Source of the DNA: Ignavibacteriota bacterium
GTDB lineage: Bacteria; Bacteroidota; Ignavibacteria; Kapaibacteriales; UBA2268
NCBI GenBank assembly: GCA_024636855.1
Contig: JAGXGG010000085.1
Location: 1-32,556, forward strand
Direction of reading: 5' to 3'
DNA: 32,556 bases
Position 1 is the first letter of the stretch, and each line of letters starts with the position of its first letter. This document shows positions 26,701 to 32,556 of the stretch, one piece after another. The notes below the pieces were generated by a model, which was given only the letters and a program-made list of their open reading frames with translations, was not told the origin of the DNA and did no database searches. The position numbers and the translations under genes are program-made.

Positions 26701-27555
26701 ATGAAAGTTAGTAAAGAATTATTAGAAAGATTTCAAGAATTCAAAGTGAAAATTCTTACAGCAACAGGACGTTCGATATTGAACTCAACTATTCAATTTT
26801 TTTCAGCCAATAAAAAAGGTGAACCTTCTCCAGAGGCGAGTGGATTATTGATTACACTTGAAGACAGATTCTTTATGGTTACTGCTGCTCATGTTATCGC
26901 TGAAAATTATAATGACTTGTTCATTATTCTGCGAGATAAAGAACTACGACTAGGTGGAAAATTACATTATACTCCTTTACCTGAAAGCGGTAAACGAGAG
27001 GATGATAAACTTGACATCGCTATAATGGAATTAGAAGATTCTGTTGTTGCAGACCTTATTCAATCTTATCGTTTTATTGGGCTTGACAATATTGAAATTG
27101 ATCATAAAGTAGAAGAATTCCAACCTTATTTGTCTGTTGGTTATCCTATAACGAAAACAAAAATTGTCTGGGGAAAAGCAGAAATATCATCCGAACCATT
27201 TCTTTATCAAACAGAACCAGACATTACTTTTGATTATAAAGAATCTGGATTTAGTCCGCAAACTCATATTGCTGTAAAATTTGATGGTAAGGTTACTTCT
27301 TCAAATAACCCTATAGTCCATAAAGCACCTAAAATGAATGGGGTAAGTGGGAGTGGCATATGGTATTTAAAAGACTTTGGTACTCCAAAGACATTAAAAA
27401 GCAAACAACTGATTGGAATTGTAATTGAAAAAATTAATAAACCAAATAATCAAGTATTAGTTGCTACAAGAATTGATTTCATAACAGAATTTATAAAACA
27501 AAAATTTGATATAGAATTCCCAAAACCTAAGAAGTTGAAAGTAAATATAAAATAA
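26701..27555 (+). CDS. Cytosolic trypsin-like serine protease
   Basis: This 284-residue protein has a trypsin-like (chymotrypsin-fold) domain over most of its length. The catalytic triad can be placed: His64 in VTAAHVIA, Asp105 in DKLDIAIMEL and Ser216 in the GVSGSG loop, a variant of GDSGG. There is no signal peptide and no membrane segment, so the enzyme is predicted in the cytosol, unlike Deg/HtrA proteases, and it has no PDZ domain. The tail is basic (KPKKLKVNIK). Trypsin-like domains without export signals occur as effectors or partners in prokaryotic defence systems. The DUF1883-TIR gene 425 bases downstream on the same strand fits that reading (inference). The leader has AACAAATAAAAA just before the ATG. 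Confidence 0.75.
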   Translation: MKVSKELLERFQEFKVKILTATGRSILNSTIQFFSANKKGEPSPEASGLLITLEDRFFMVTAAHVIAENYNDLFIILRDKELRLGGKLHYTPLPESGKREDDKLDIAIMELEDSVVADLIQSYRFIGLDNIEIDHKVEEFQPYLSVGYPITKTKIVWGKAEISSEPFLYQTEPDITFDYKESGFSPQTHIAVKFDGKVTSSNNPIVHKAPKMNGVSGSGIWYLKDFGTPKTLKSKQLIGIVIEKINKPNNQVLVATRIDFITEFIKQKFDIEFPKPKKLKVNIK

Positions 27556-27586
27556 TTAGTTGCTAATGTAGAATATGAGAAGTATC

Positions 27587-27799
27587 TCAAGGGAAGCTAA
27601 CGCCTATATTCGATAGACTCTCTCCTACCAAAAATACCATCTTCCTTATACCCGTCTCTGGATCTGATATTTCAAACTCTGCTATCAATTCATTTACTTC
27701 TTTTATGAACGTGCGGACATAACCTATATCCACGCAGATATTATCCGCTAATTTCGATGAAGAGATAAAAGAGTTTATTAGGTCTGTGATTTGATGCAT
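27587..27799 (-). pseudogene. Remnant of a small repeated gene module (copy A)
   Basis: A 70-codon frame antisense between the protease and TIR genes. Its middle, VRTFIKEVNELIAEFEISDP, is nearly the same as residues in the gene at 30440-30676 (VRTFMKEVNELIAELEISDP), with 27 identical bases in a row in the DNA. Directly after the shared DP codons it switches to the tail motif ETGIRKMV, which resembles the tail segment VDPETSIVGRFMV found at 29693-29797. It therefore looks like a deletion product joining the front of one module to the back of another at the short shared stretch GAYCCAGAG. It is probably not functional. Confidence 0.45.
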
Positions 27800-27902
27800 A
27801 AAAATGAAATAGCTATGTCATTATTAGTAGATCAATACAGTTTGTTAATGGTGGTATGAAATGTTGTGTATAAGAATAGTTTCTAAACTTTAGAGTTTTG
27901 AC

Positions 27903-27910
27903 TATATTTG
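27903..27910 (+). promoter_or_regulatory. Possible Bacteroidota-type -7 promoter element for the TIR gene
   Basis: TATATTTG matches the TAnnTTTG -7 consensus and lies 70 bases upstream of the DUF1883-TIR start. The TTTC near 27880 is at best a partial -33 box. If real, it gives the TIR gene its own promoter, separate from the upstream protease. Confidence 0.3.
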
Positions 27911-27980
27911 TATTAATAGTTGTTTATACGAATAATCTAATCTTAAAATAAATGTACTTAATTTAAAAAACGAATGTGTA

Positions 27981-28751
27981 ATGAAATTTAACTTCTATGA
28001 CTTAGGACAATTAAAGAGAGGAGAAATTATTGAGGTAACTTTGCAAGGAAATGCTGCTAATGTTCGGCTTATGGATTATTCAAACCTACAGAATTATAAA
28101 AATGGACGAAAACATCGGTATTATGGAGGACTAGCTAAAAGCTCTCCTGTTAGACTGCAAGTTCCAAATTCAGGTAGATGGTATGTTACAATCGATATGC
28201 AAGGACTAAAAGGAACTGTTCGAACATCTATAAGAACTTTACCAAGTCCCATCTCAGAAATTCGTCAACCAGCATTATCGACAATCCCTTCTCTTGTACA
28301 GGACAAAAATAAACCCCCTGAATATAATTATGAAGAAAGGGAATATGATGTTTTTATTTCGCACGCATCTGAAGACAAAGACATGGTAGTCAGACCTTTG
28401 GCAATTGCACTAAGAGAAGAAGGTCTTAAAGTGTGGTTTGATGAATTTGAATTGAGAATAGGAGATTCGTTAAGGAGGAAAATAGACAAAGGGCTTGCAA
28501 ATAGCAGATTCGGAATTGTTGTGTTATCAAAAGATTTTATACGTAAAGGATGGACAAATTATGAACTTGATGGAATTATAACAAAATCAGTCACTAATGA
28601 ACAAATAATGCTACCAATTTGGCATAATATAACAAAGAGAGAAGTTGTTGATTATAGTCCTTCTCTAGCTGATAAACTTGCAAGAAACACAGCCACTTAC
28701 ACTGTAGAGGAAATTGCAATCGAAATTGCTCAAGTAATTAATGAAAAATAA
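27981..28751 (+). CDS. DUF1883-TIR domain protein, probable NADase effector
   Basis: This 256-residue cytosolic protein has two domains. The N-terminal DUF1883 domain (about 1-88) opens KFNFYDLGQLKRGEIIEVTLQGNAANVRL and includes HRYYGGLAKSSPVRLQVP and WYVTIDMQG. A Pro-rich linker (about 89-118) follows. The C-terminal TIR domain (about 121-255) includes YDVFISHASEDKD, VWFDEFELRIGDSL and GIVVLSKDFIRKGWTNYELDGI. Glu195 in WTNYEL is at the position of the catalytic Glu of NAD-cleaving TIR domains. TIR enzymes in bacteria commonly deplete NAD or make signal molecules during phage infection; DUF1883 is a known partner domain of TIR with unclear sensing role. Neighbouring genes suggest a defence island. 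Confidence 0.9.
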   Translation: MKFNFYDLGQLKRGEIIEVTLQGNAANVRLMDYSNLQNYKNGRKHRYYGGLAKSSPVRLQVPNSGRWYVTIDMQGLKGTVRTSIRTLPSPISEIRQPALSTIPSLVQDKNKPPEYNYEEREYDVFISHASEDKDMVVRPLAIALREEGLKVWFDEFELRIGDSLRRKIDKGLANSRFGIVVLSKDFIRKGWTNYELDGIITKSVTNEQIMLPIWHNITKREVVDYSPSLADKLARNTATYTVEEIAIEIAQVINEK

Positions 28752-28762
28752 AAAACATTTTA

Positions 28763-28830
28763 CTCACCATTGACCTCCCTACTGATACTAGTCTCTGGGC
28801 AACTATCCAATTACTGCCACTCATACAAAG
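28763..28830 (-). repeat. Decayed tail repeat (copy E) downstream of the thioredoxin-fold gene
   Basis: Read on the minus strand, this segment parallels copies C and D: an ATAGTTG-CCCAGAGACT block, then GGGAGGT and ATGGTGAGT. A one-base deletion after GTTG breaks the reading frame that the other copies have. The GGGAGG is followed after three bases by ATG, so it still resembles a ribosome site plus start, leading only to a 10-codon frame. Confidence 0.45.
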
Positions 28831-28890
28831 ATATTTATGCTGAAAGAAATTATCCAACTTAAATTCGCTTAATTAAATCCGAATTATATT

Positions 28891-29544
28891 CTATTTTGGA
28901 ATATCCGATACAATTTTACCCATGTTTGCAAAAGCTTCTTCTTTAACTTTCTCATCCCAATAGTTTTGTATATCTAAATTAACTTTCATTACTTTAATGT
29001 TAGAGTTCTTATTATCCCTTGCCAAGTCTTCCCATACTTTCACATGGTCTTTATTTAAGTAACCTGACCATGTAGTCCAATACAATAGAATATAAAAATC
29101 GGCTTCTTCTAATTGAGGAACATTTTTACCATCTAATGTTCTTAGTTTTTCTAGTTTCTCAGACAAAGAAGACTTACCTGTTTTATTATAACTTTTACTC
29201 TTAGTTAAATTCGGAATGAATTGAAATAAATTTGCATTACAAGAGGTGTCGGTTTCTCTATATTCAATATAATTCCCATCTTTATCAAAAATATCACAAT
29301 CTGGTATACCTGCTTCAGATATTACAGTATAATAGTCTTCACCATTGACCGTAAGTATATTCTTGGTATCTAATCCATATTCATTCGCAGATTCTAAAAT
29401 AGATTGCTCATTTTCAATTTTAGGGTCATTTAGACCATAAAGGCTTAGGATTATGTTTTCAAAATTTAAGTAGACAATAAGTCCTGCTATTAGAAACAGG
29501 GAGAAGAACATTAACAGTTTATGAGATTTTATATATTTTAACAA
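28891..29544 (-). CDS. Membrane-anchored thioredoxin-fold protein lacking CxxC
   Basis: This 217-residue protein has an N-terminal membrane helix (about 11-30) with a positive cytosolic side, so it is anchored with the rest in the periplasm. The C-terminal half (about 135-217) looks like a thioredoxin fold. FYILLYWTTWSGYLNKDHVKVWEDLA (149-174) lies where thioredoxins have WCxxC, followed by IKVMKVNLD. The CxxC position reads S160-G-Y-L163, so there is no redox disulfide; only Cys83 and Cys102 occur, outside the fold. It may be a non-catalytic scaffold or chaperone. It sits in the accessory region upstream of a decayed tail repeat, and its ending (IVSDIPK, TAG) appears short for the fold. Confidence 0.6.
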   Translation of the reverse strand: MLKYIKSHKLLMFFSLFLIAGLIVYLNFENIILSLYGLNDPKIENEQSILESANEYGLDTKNILTVNGEDYYTVISEAGIPDCDIFDKDGNYIEYRETDTSCNANLFQFIPNLTKSKSYNKTGKSSLSEKLEKLRTLDGKNVPQLEEADFYILLYWTTWSGYLNKDHVKVWEDLARDNKNSNIKVMKVNLDIQNYWDEKVKEEAFANMGKIVSDIPK

Positions 29545-29692
29545 TTGCAGCTCCTTTGATTTTGTTTACATTGCTATCTATTCAAACAGATTTATTTATG
29601 GACGTCATACGTTAAGAATTAAATAAAGTTATCTGGAATTTCGAATATCTCTGTATATTACTGTTGTACTCTTATTCATGTCCTTCTTCTAC

Positions 29693-29797
29693 TCAATCAC
29701 CCACCATAAACCTCCCGACTATAGAAGTCTCTGGGTCAACTATTAGCACCTTGTCATTTGTCAGCTCATTCAAATTGTAATGTATCAGACCTATATT
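29693..29797 (-). pseudogene. Tail-module remnant (copy D) directly after the flavodoxin-like gene
   Basis: The 34 codons follow the flavodoxin stop without a gap and in the same frame, ending in TGA. They encode HYNLNELTNDKVLIVDPET and then SIVGRFMVGD. This matches the small gene at 30297-30443 (FYNLFDLTYDEVLVVDPDT, KIGREVYGG) along its second half. It has no start codon of its own at the 5' side. The pattern Y-x-L-x-x-LT-x-[DE]-x-V-x-[IV]-VDP resembles the extreme C terminus of Eco57I-type restriction-methylase proteins (family resemblance from memory). Confidence 0.5.
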
Positions 29798-30304
29798 TTA
29801 ACGTAGTCCAAACTGTATTTTTCTTATAAATTGTTTAACCTTATCCTCATCTATTTGATTGTCTATAGTATGCAAATCGGCAAGATAATTCATACCCAAA
29901 TATTCAGCCGTTTTTTTAAAGGGAATCCAGAAATCTTCACCTAAATTATCGCCAGCAGATGATGAAACAACACACATATTCATATTTTTAAATCTATTTT
30001 CTTCCCTGCCATCCATTATATCTGTTATTCTATCAAAAAACACCTTCATTATACCACTCATTGAATACCAATATACTGGTGTAACAAAGACTATAACCTT
30101 GTATTTATTGATTATACAATTCATCAAAGGAAGGAAATCATCGTTTTTATTTGTTTGTTCATAATCATAGTATGAAATAATATAATCATTTAAGTCAATA
30201 AAATCCCAATCTGTCATAGAAATCAATTTAGTTGCAATTTCATTGGTATGTCCATCATTTCTAGAACTACCCTTTAAAACTAGAACATTCTTACTATCAC
30301 CCAC
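29798..30304 (-). CDS. Flavodoxin-like NAD(P)H-dependent FMN reductase family protein
   Basis: This 168-residue protein of the flavodoxin/NADPH-dependent FMN reductase family has the phosphate-binding loop at the first strand (VLVLKGSSRNDGHTNEIA, about 7-24). The segment VIVFVTPVYWYSMSGIMKVFFDR (about 70-92) matches the family pattern P-x-Y-x...S-x-x-K-x-F-x-DR, and MCVVSSSAG follows. Such cytosolic enzymes reduce quinones, azo compounds or flavins. The start is GTG at 30304, as the frame has a TAG 18 bases upstream and no ATG before the first strand. A strong GGGAGGGAGG ribosome site precedes it, and that site lies inside the coding tail of the gene before it, so the two are coupled. Confidence 0.8.
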   Translation of the reverse strand: MGDSKNVLVLKGSSRNDGHTNEIATKLISMTDWDFIDLNDYIISYYDYEQTNKNDDFLPLMNCIINKYKVIVFVTPVYWYSMSGIMKVFFDRITDIMDGREENRFKNMNMCVVSSSAGDNLGEDFWIPFKKTAEYLGMNYLADLHTIDNQIDEDKVKQFIRKIQFGLR

Positions 30305-30443
30305 CGTACACCTCCCTCCCTATCTTCGTATCTGGGTCAACTACCAAAACCTCATCGTAAGTCAAATCAAATAGATTATAAAACTTCAAATCAATTTCGT
30401 TGTTGGTTTTATCTATCTTAGATTTAAGAGCTTGGGCTATCAT
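30297..30443 (-). CDS. Small protein/tail module (copy C), resembling a type IIG restriction-methylase C terminus
   Basis: A 48-codon frame starts at an ATG that overlaps the stop of the preceding small gene (ATGA, 30443-30440) and ends in TGA at 30299-30297, eight bases into the flavodoxin-like gene. It encodes a short helix (ALKSKIDKTNNEIDLKFYNL) and the tail FDLTYDEVLVVDPDT, KIGREVYGG. The pattern fits the conserved end of Eco57I-type proteins (x-x-x-x-EID-x-x-x-Y-x-L-x-x-LT-x-E-x-x-x-V). It may be the last piece of a broken restriction-modification gene, or a small coupled gene. Homologous tails lie at 29693-29797 and 28763-28830. Confidence 0.45.
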   Translation of the reverse strand: MIAQALKSKIDKTNNEIDLKFYNLFDLTYDEVLVVDPDTKIGREVYGG

Positions 30444-30676
30444 AATTCATCTTCGTCCAAATTGTAAAATTTATCTTTTAGTAACTTTGCAAGTTTTGGG
30501 TCAGAGATTTCAAGCTCTGCTATCAATTCATTTACTTCTTTCATAAAAGTTCTTACCTTCTCAATATCCTCGCATATACCATCTGTTATTTTCTCCAATT
30601 CATCATCATTATAAATAATCTTTAATTCTGGATTATTAGATAGTAGTATTTCTTTTGCTTCATCTTTACTTACCAT
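30440..30676 (-). CDS. Small acidic helical protein (copy B of repeated module)
   Basis: This 78-residue protein is acidic and largely helical, opening MVSKDEAKEILLSNNPELK. Residues about 41-60 (VRTFMKEVNELIAELEISDP) recur in the decayed copy at 27587-27799. It ends KFYNLDEDEL, and its TGA overlaps the ATG of the 48-codon tail gene. I do not recognise the full protein. Size, acidity and coupling to a second small frame recall toxin-antitoxin or controller proteins, but no DNA-binding motif is visible. An alternative is the penultimate fragment of a broken restriction-methylase. It lies 32 bases downstream of the Ig-repeat gene stop. Confidence 0.55.
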   Translation of the reverse strand: MVSKDEAKEILLSNNPELKIIYNDDELEKITDGICEDIEKVRTFMKEVNELIAELEISDPKLAKLLKDKFYNLDEDEL

Positions 30677-30708
30677 TTCTATTCTGTATTCTTCTGAAAA
30701 GAATTCTT

Positions 30709-32556
30709 TTACTCCACCACAACCACACTCTTCGTAATTGCGTCATAAGGAGTAATCAGTCTTACTTGGTACAACCCACTAGGTATAGAAAGAGTGTTGA
30801 TTTGCATCTGCTTCGATTTTGTAGATTGTGTCCACTCATCAGTGTATATCACACGTCCATCAGTAGCAACTAACTCTAACTTCATTGTTCCTTGTACACC
30901 TGTGGAAATGTCTATGTTCAACTGTTCACTTGCTGGGTTTGGAGATATGTCTAATGTTGTTGGGTCGAAAGCAGTTATGTTACGCAATGGGAACACACAT
31001 ACTGAATCTATGTAAATCTTACCTGGGCGTTCTATCACTTCTATGTAAGGATTAGTGAATGTATAGCTTGGGAATGTGATGTCGTATTCTAATGCACTTG
31101 ATAATAGTATCGTACCAGTTAGGTTATGAATGTTTGTTCTATTCTTGTTGATAGGTTGATTTTGATTTATAGTATAACTATCATTTGTAAAGAAAGCAGT
31201 TCTATCAATATCTGTAGTTATTGAGTATTCCTGAATTGGTAAATCAGATTCACATTCAAGGTAAACAGGTATAGTTTCAGTCTGTCCAATTTGGGTGTAT
31301 ATGTCGTCTGTGCTGATAGTTGTTCTTGCATATACTCTTGCGGTAATAGGTATAGTAATTACAGTGTCGCAAGGGTCTGTTATGCTAATATCAATGCTGT
31401 TGTTGAATGGCCCTAGTTGAGTTGGTACAAAATCATAGTTGTATGGATATGATTGTCCATTTGCGATTACTTGTCCATTAGCTAAAGTAATATTAAATCC
31501 ACTATTGTTAGTGATTGTTGTATTATCTGATTTGGTTTCAGTAATATATACCTTCCCAAAATCTATATTTCCTTTACTTATGTCGAAGTTCAGTTCGTAT
31601 TTATCTACCTTGTGTGTTTCAGTTGCTGTACATCCGTTTGTATCTGTAACGGTTAGTGTATATGTTCCTGCTTCCGTAACTTCTATTTCTTTGGTGATTT
31701 CATTTGTTGACCAAAGGTATTCTGCGAAGTCTTCGCTAGAAGATAGTGATGCCGTTACATTATTACAGATGATACTCTCACCTTGTATATCAAACGTTGG
31801 TGTTGGGCTTTCTTTCACTGTAAACTCGGCTTTACCAACACATCCAGCCTTGCTAACAGTAACGGTATATGTTCCTGCTTGGTTAACAACTATTACTGGT
31901 GTTGATTCGCCATTGCTCCATTTGTATGTGTAGCTAGGGTCGTTGGGTAGTACTTCTAATGTTGCAGATTCACCAGAACAGATGTTGCTACCTTTGATCG
32001 TAGGTTGTAAATTATCTTCTACTTTGATTGCTATCTCTGTGCTGTCTATACAGCCTGTTCTTGTATCGGTTATAATGAGTTTATAATTACCACTTACGCT
32101 AACATAGATGCTCTTTGTTGTAGCTCCTGTGTTCCACTCGTATCTATAATAAGGTACATCGTATTTTGATTCTATCAATGTAGAATCTCCATTGCATATA
32201 GTAGTTGGTGTAGGTTTAAGTTCTACATTTACTTTCGGATGGTCTTTCACTTCTATTGTTCTTGATACCGTACATCCCTCTTCTGTTTTAACAGTAAGCG
32301 TATATCTTGCTGGGTTGGTTACTGTAATTGACTTTGTTGTTTCTCCATTAGACCACTTGTATTCTGGATATTCATCTGTGCTAGATAACGTAACAGATTC
32401 TCCTTTACATTTGATAGTATCGCCCTCGATTGCTAATACATAGTCCTTACCAAATCCAACATTCAGCTCTACATAAGCTTCACAACCAACATCATTAGTA
32501 ACTGTTACTCCATACATTCCACTTTTTGTAACACTAATATAATCAGTAGTATCACC
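30709..32556 (-). CDS. Ig-like-repeat surface protein with T9SS sorting domain (5' end outside window)
   Basis: The frame is open to the window edge, giving at least 615 residues; the Met at 32517 is internal. Visible domains are four Ig/PKD-like repeats with the pattern YxWSNGExTxxIxVxxxGxYTLTVxxxxGC (about 25-305, numbering from 32517). An Ash/HYDIN-like beta domain follows (IDFGKVYITET...NITLANGQ, about 318-395), then a further beta domain. A type A T9SS C-terminal domain occupies about 525-602 (LDISPNPASEQLNI, LVATDGRVIY, SGLYQVRLITP). The product is therefore exported by the T9SS and anchored or released. It resembles the SprB-type adhesin repeat class, but its target is unknown. The small accessory genes follow downstream. 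Confidence 0.88.
   Translation of the reverse strand, partial: GDTTDYISVTKSGMYGVTVTNDVGCEAYVELNVGFGKDYVLAIEGDTIKCKGESVTLSSTDEYPEYKWSNGETTKSITVTNPARYTLTVKTEEGCTVSRTIEVKDHPKVNVELKPTPTTICNGDSTLIESKYDVPYYRYEWNTGATTKSIYVSVSGNYKLIITDTRTGCIDSTEIAIKVEDNLQPTIKGSNICSGESATLEVLPNDPSYTYKWSNGESTPVIVVNQAGTYTVTVSKAGCVGKAEFTVKESPTPTFDIQGESIICNNVTASLSSSEDFAEYLWSTNEITKEIEVTEAGTYTLTVTDTNGCTATETHKVDKYELNFDISKGNIDFGKVYITETKSDNTTITNNSGFNITLANGQVIANGQSYPYNYDFVPTQLGPFNNSIDISITDPCDTVITIPITARVYARTTISTDDIYTQIGQTETIPVYLECESDLPIQEYSITTDIDRTAFFTNDSYTINQNQPINKNRTNIHNLTGTILLSSALEYDITFPSYTFTNPYIEVIERPGKIYIDSVCVFPLRNITAFDPTTLDISPNPASEQLNIDISTGVQGTMKLELVATDGRVIYTDEWTQSTKSKQMQINTLSIPSGLYQVRLITPYDAITKSVVVVE

Noticed and set aside
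28763-30345. CRISPR array suggested by three similar blocks (28763, 29697, 30297)
   Set aside because: Spacing is irregular (about 600-930 bases), the blocks are degenerate and coding in character, genes lie between them, and no cas genes are present.
31439-31933. Plus-strand frame of 164 codons inside the Ig-repeat gene
   Set aside because: The opposite strand encodes clear Ig-like repeats with a T9SS tail. The antisense frame only reflects their biased codons (Val/Ser-rich) and has no motif.

Overview
The window is AT-rich and suggests a Gram-negative, diderm bacterium of the Bacteroidota/FCB group; a Kapabacteria-like relative is possible. Three things point there. A porU-porV pair of the type IX secretion system (T9SS) is present, along with three C-terminal domains of the T9SS sorting type. 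kdsA indicates LPS with Kdo. Shine-Dalgarno signals are mostly weak and A-rich. The placement is inference; there is no rRNA or marker phylogeny in the window.

Layout. 1-5.3 kb: the end of an unknown gene, an ArsC/Spx-like protein and two tandem, translationally coupled hotdog thioesterases, all on +. Then recG (-), a DUF21/CBS membrane protein (+) and exonuclease III (+), closed by a bidirectional terminator. 5.4-10.7 kb: porU then porV on the minus strand, the T9SS sortase and its outer-membrane partner. 10.9-13.3 kb: a secreted C-type-lectin-like protein with alternating Cys modules and a T9SS tail, a coupled 60-residue membrane protein, and a small lipoprotein. 13.5 kb: tRNA-Gly(GCC) on minus with its terminator. 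13.8-22.6 kb: an S9 peptidase, a Na+/Ca2+-type exchanger, kdsA, comB, ftsK and recN. 22.6-25.4 kb: a minus-strand polysaccharide-export operon (SLBB/Wza-like exporter, then Wzz-like protein) whose exporter gene is cut by an in-frame TAG.

25.4-30.7 kb is the accessory region. It holds two orphan minus-strand genes, a cytosolic trypsin-like protease, a DUF1883-TIR protein, a membrane-anchored thioredoxin-fold protein without CxxC, and a flavodoxin-like protein. Among them, on the minus strand, lie decayed copies of one short coding module (VDPxTxI...GR), one downstream of each of the last two genes. The module resembles the extreme C terminus of Eco57I-type restriction-methylase proteins. From 30.7 kb to the edge is the 3' part of a large Ig-like-repeat surface protein with a T9SS sorting domain.

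How it fits together: PorU and PorV would export and anchor surface proteins like the two T9SS cargo seen here. KdsA and the export operon build the cell surface. RecG, ExoIII, RecN and FtsK serve DNA repair and segregation. The TIR and protease genes look like components of a defence island. The most interesting points are the amber-split exporter, the divergent kdsA/comB starts that share one CATG, a terminator embedded in an opposing gene, and the cassette-like tail repeats around the accessory genes.
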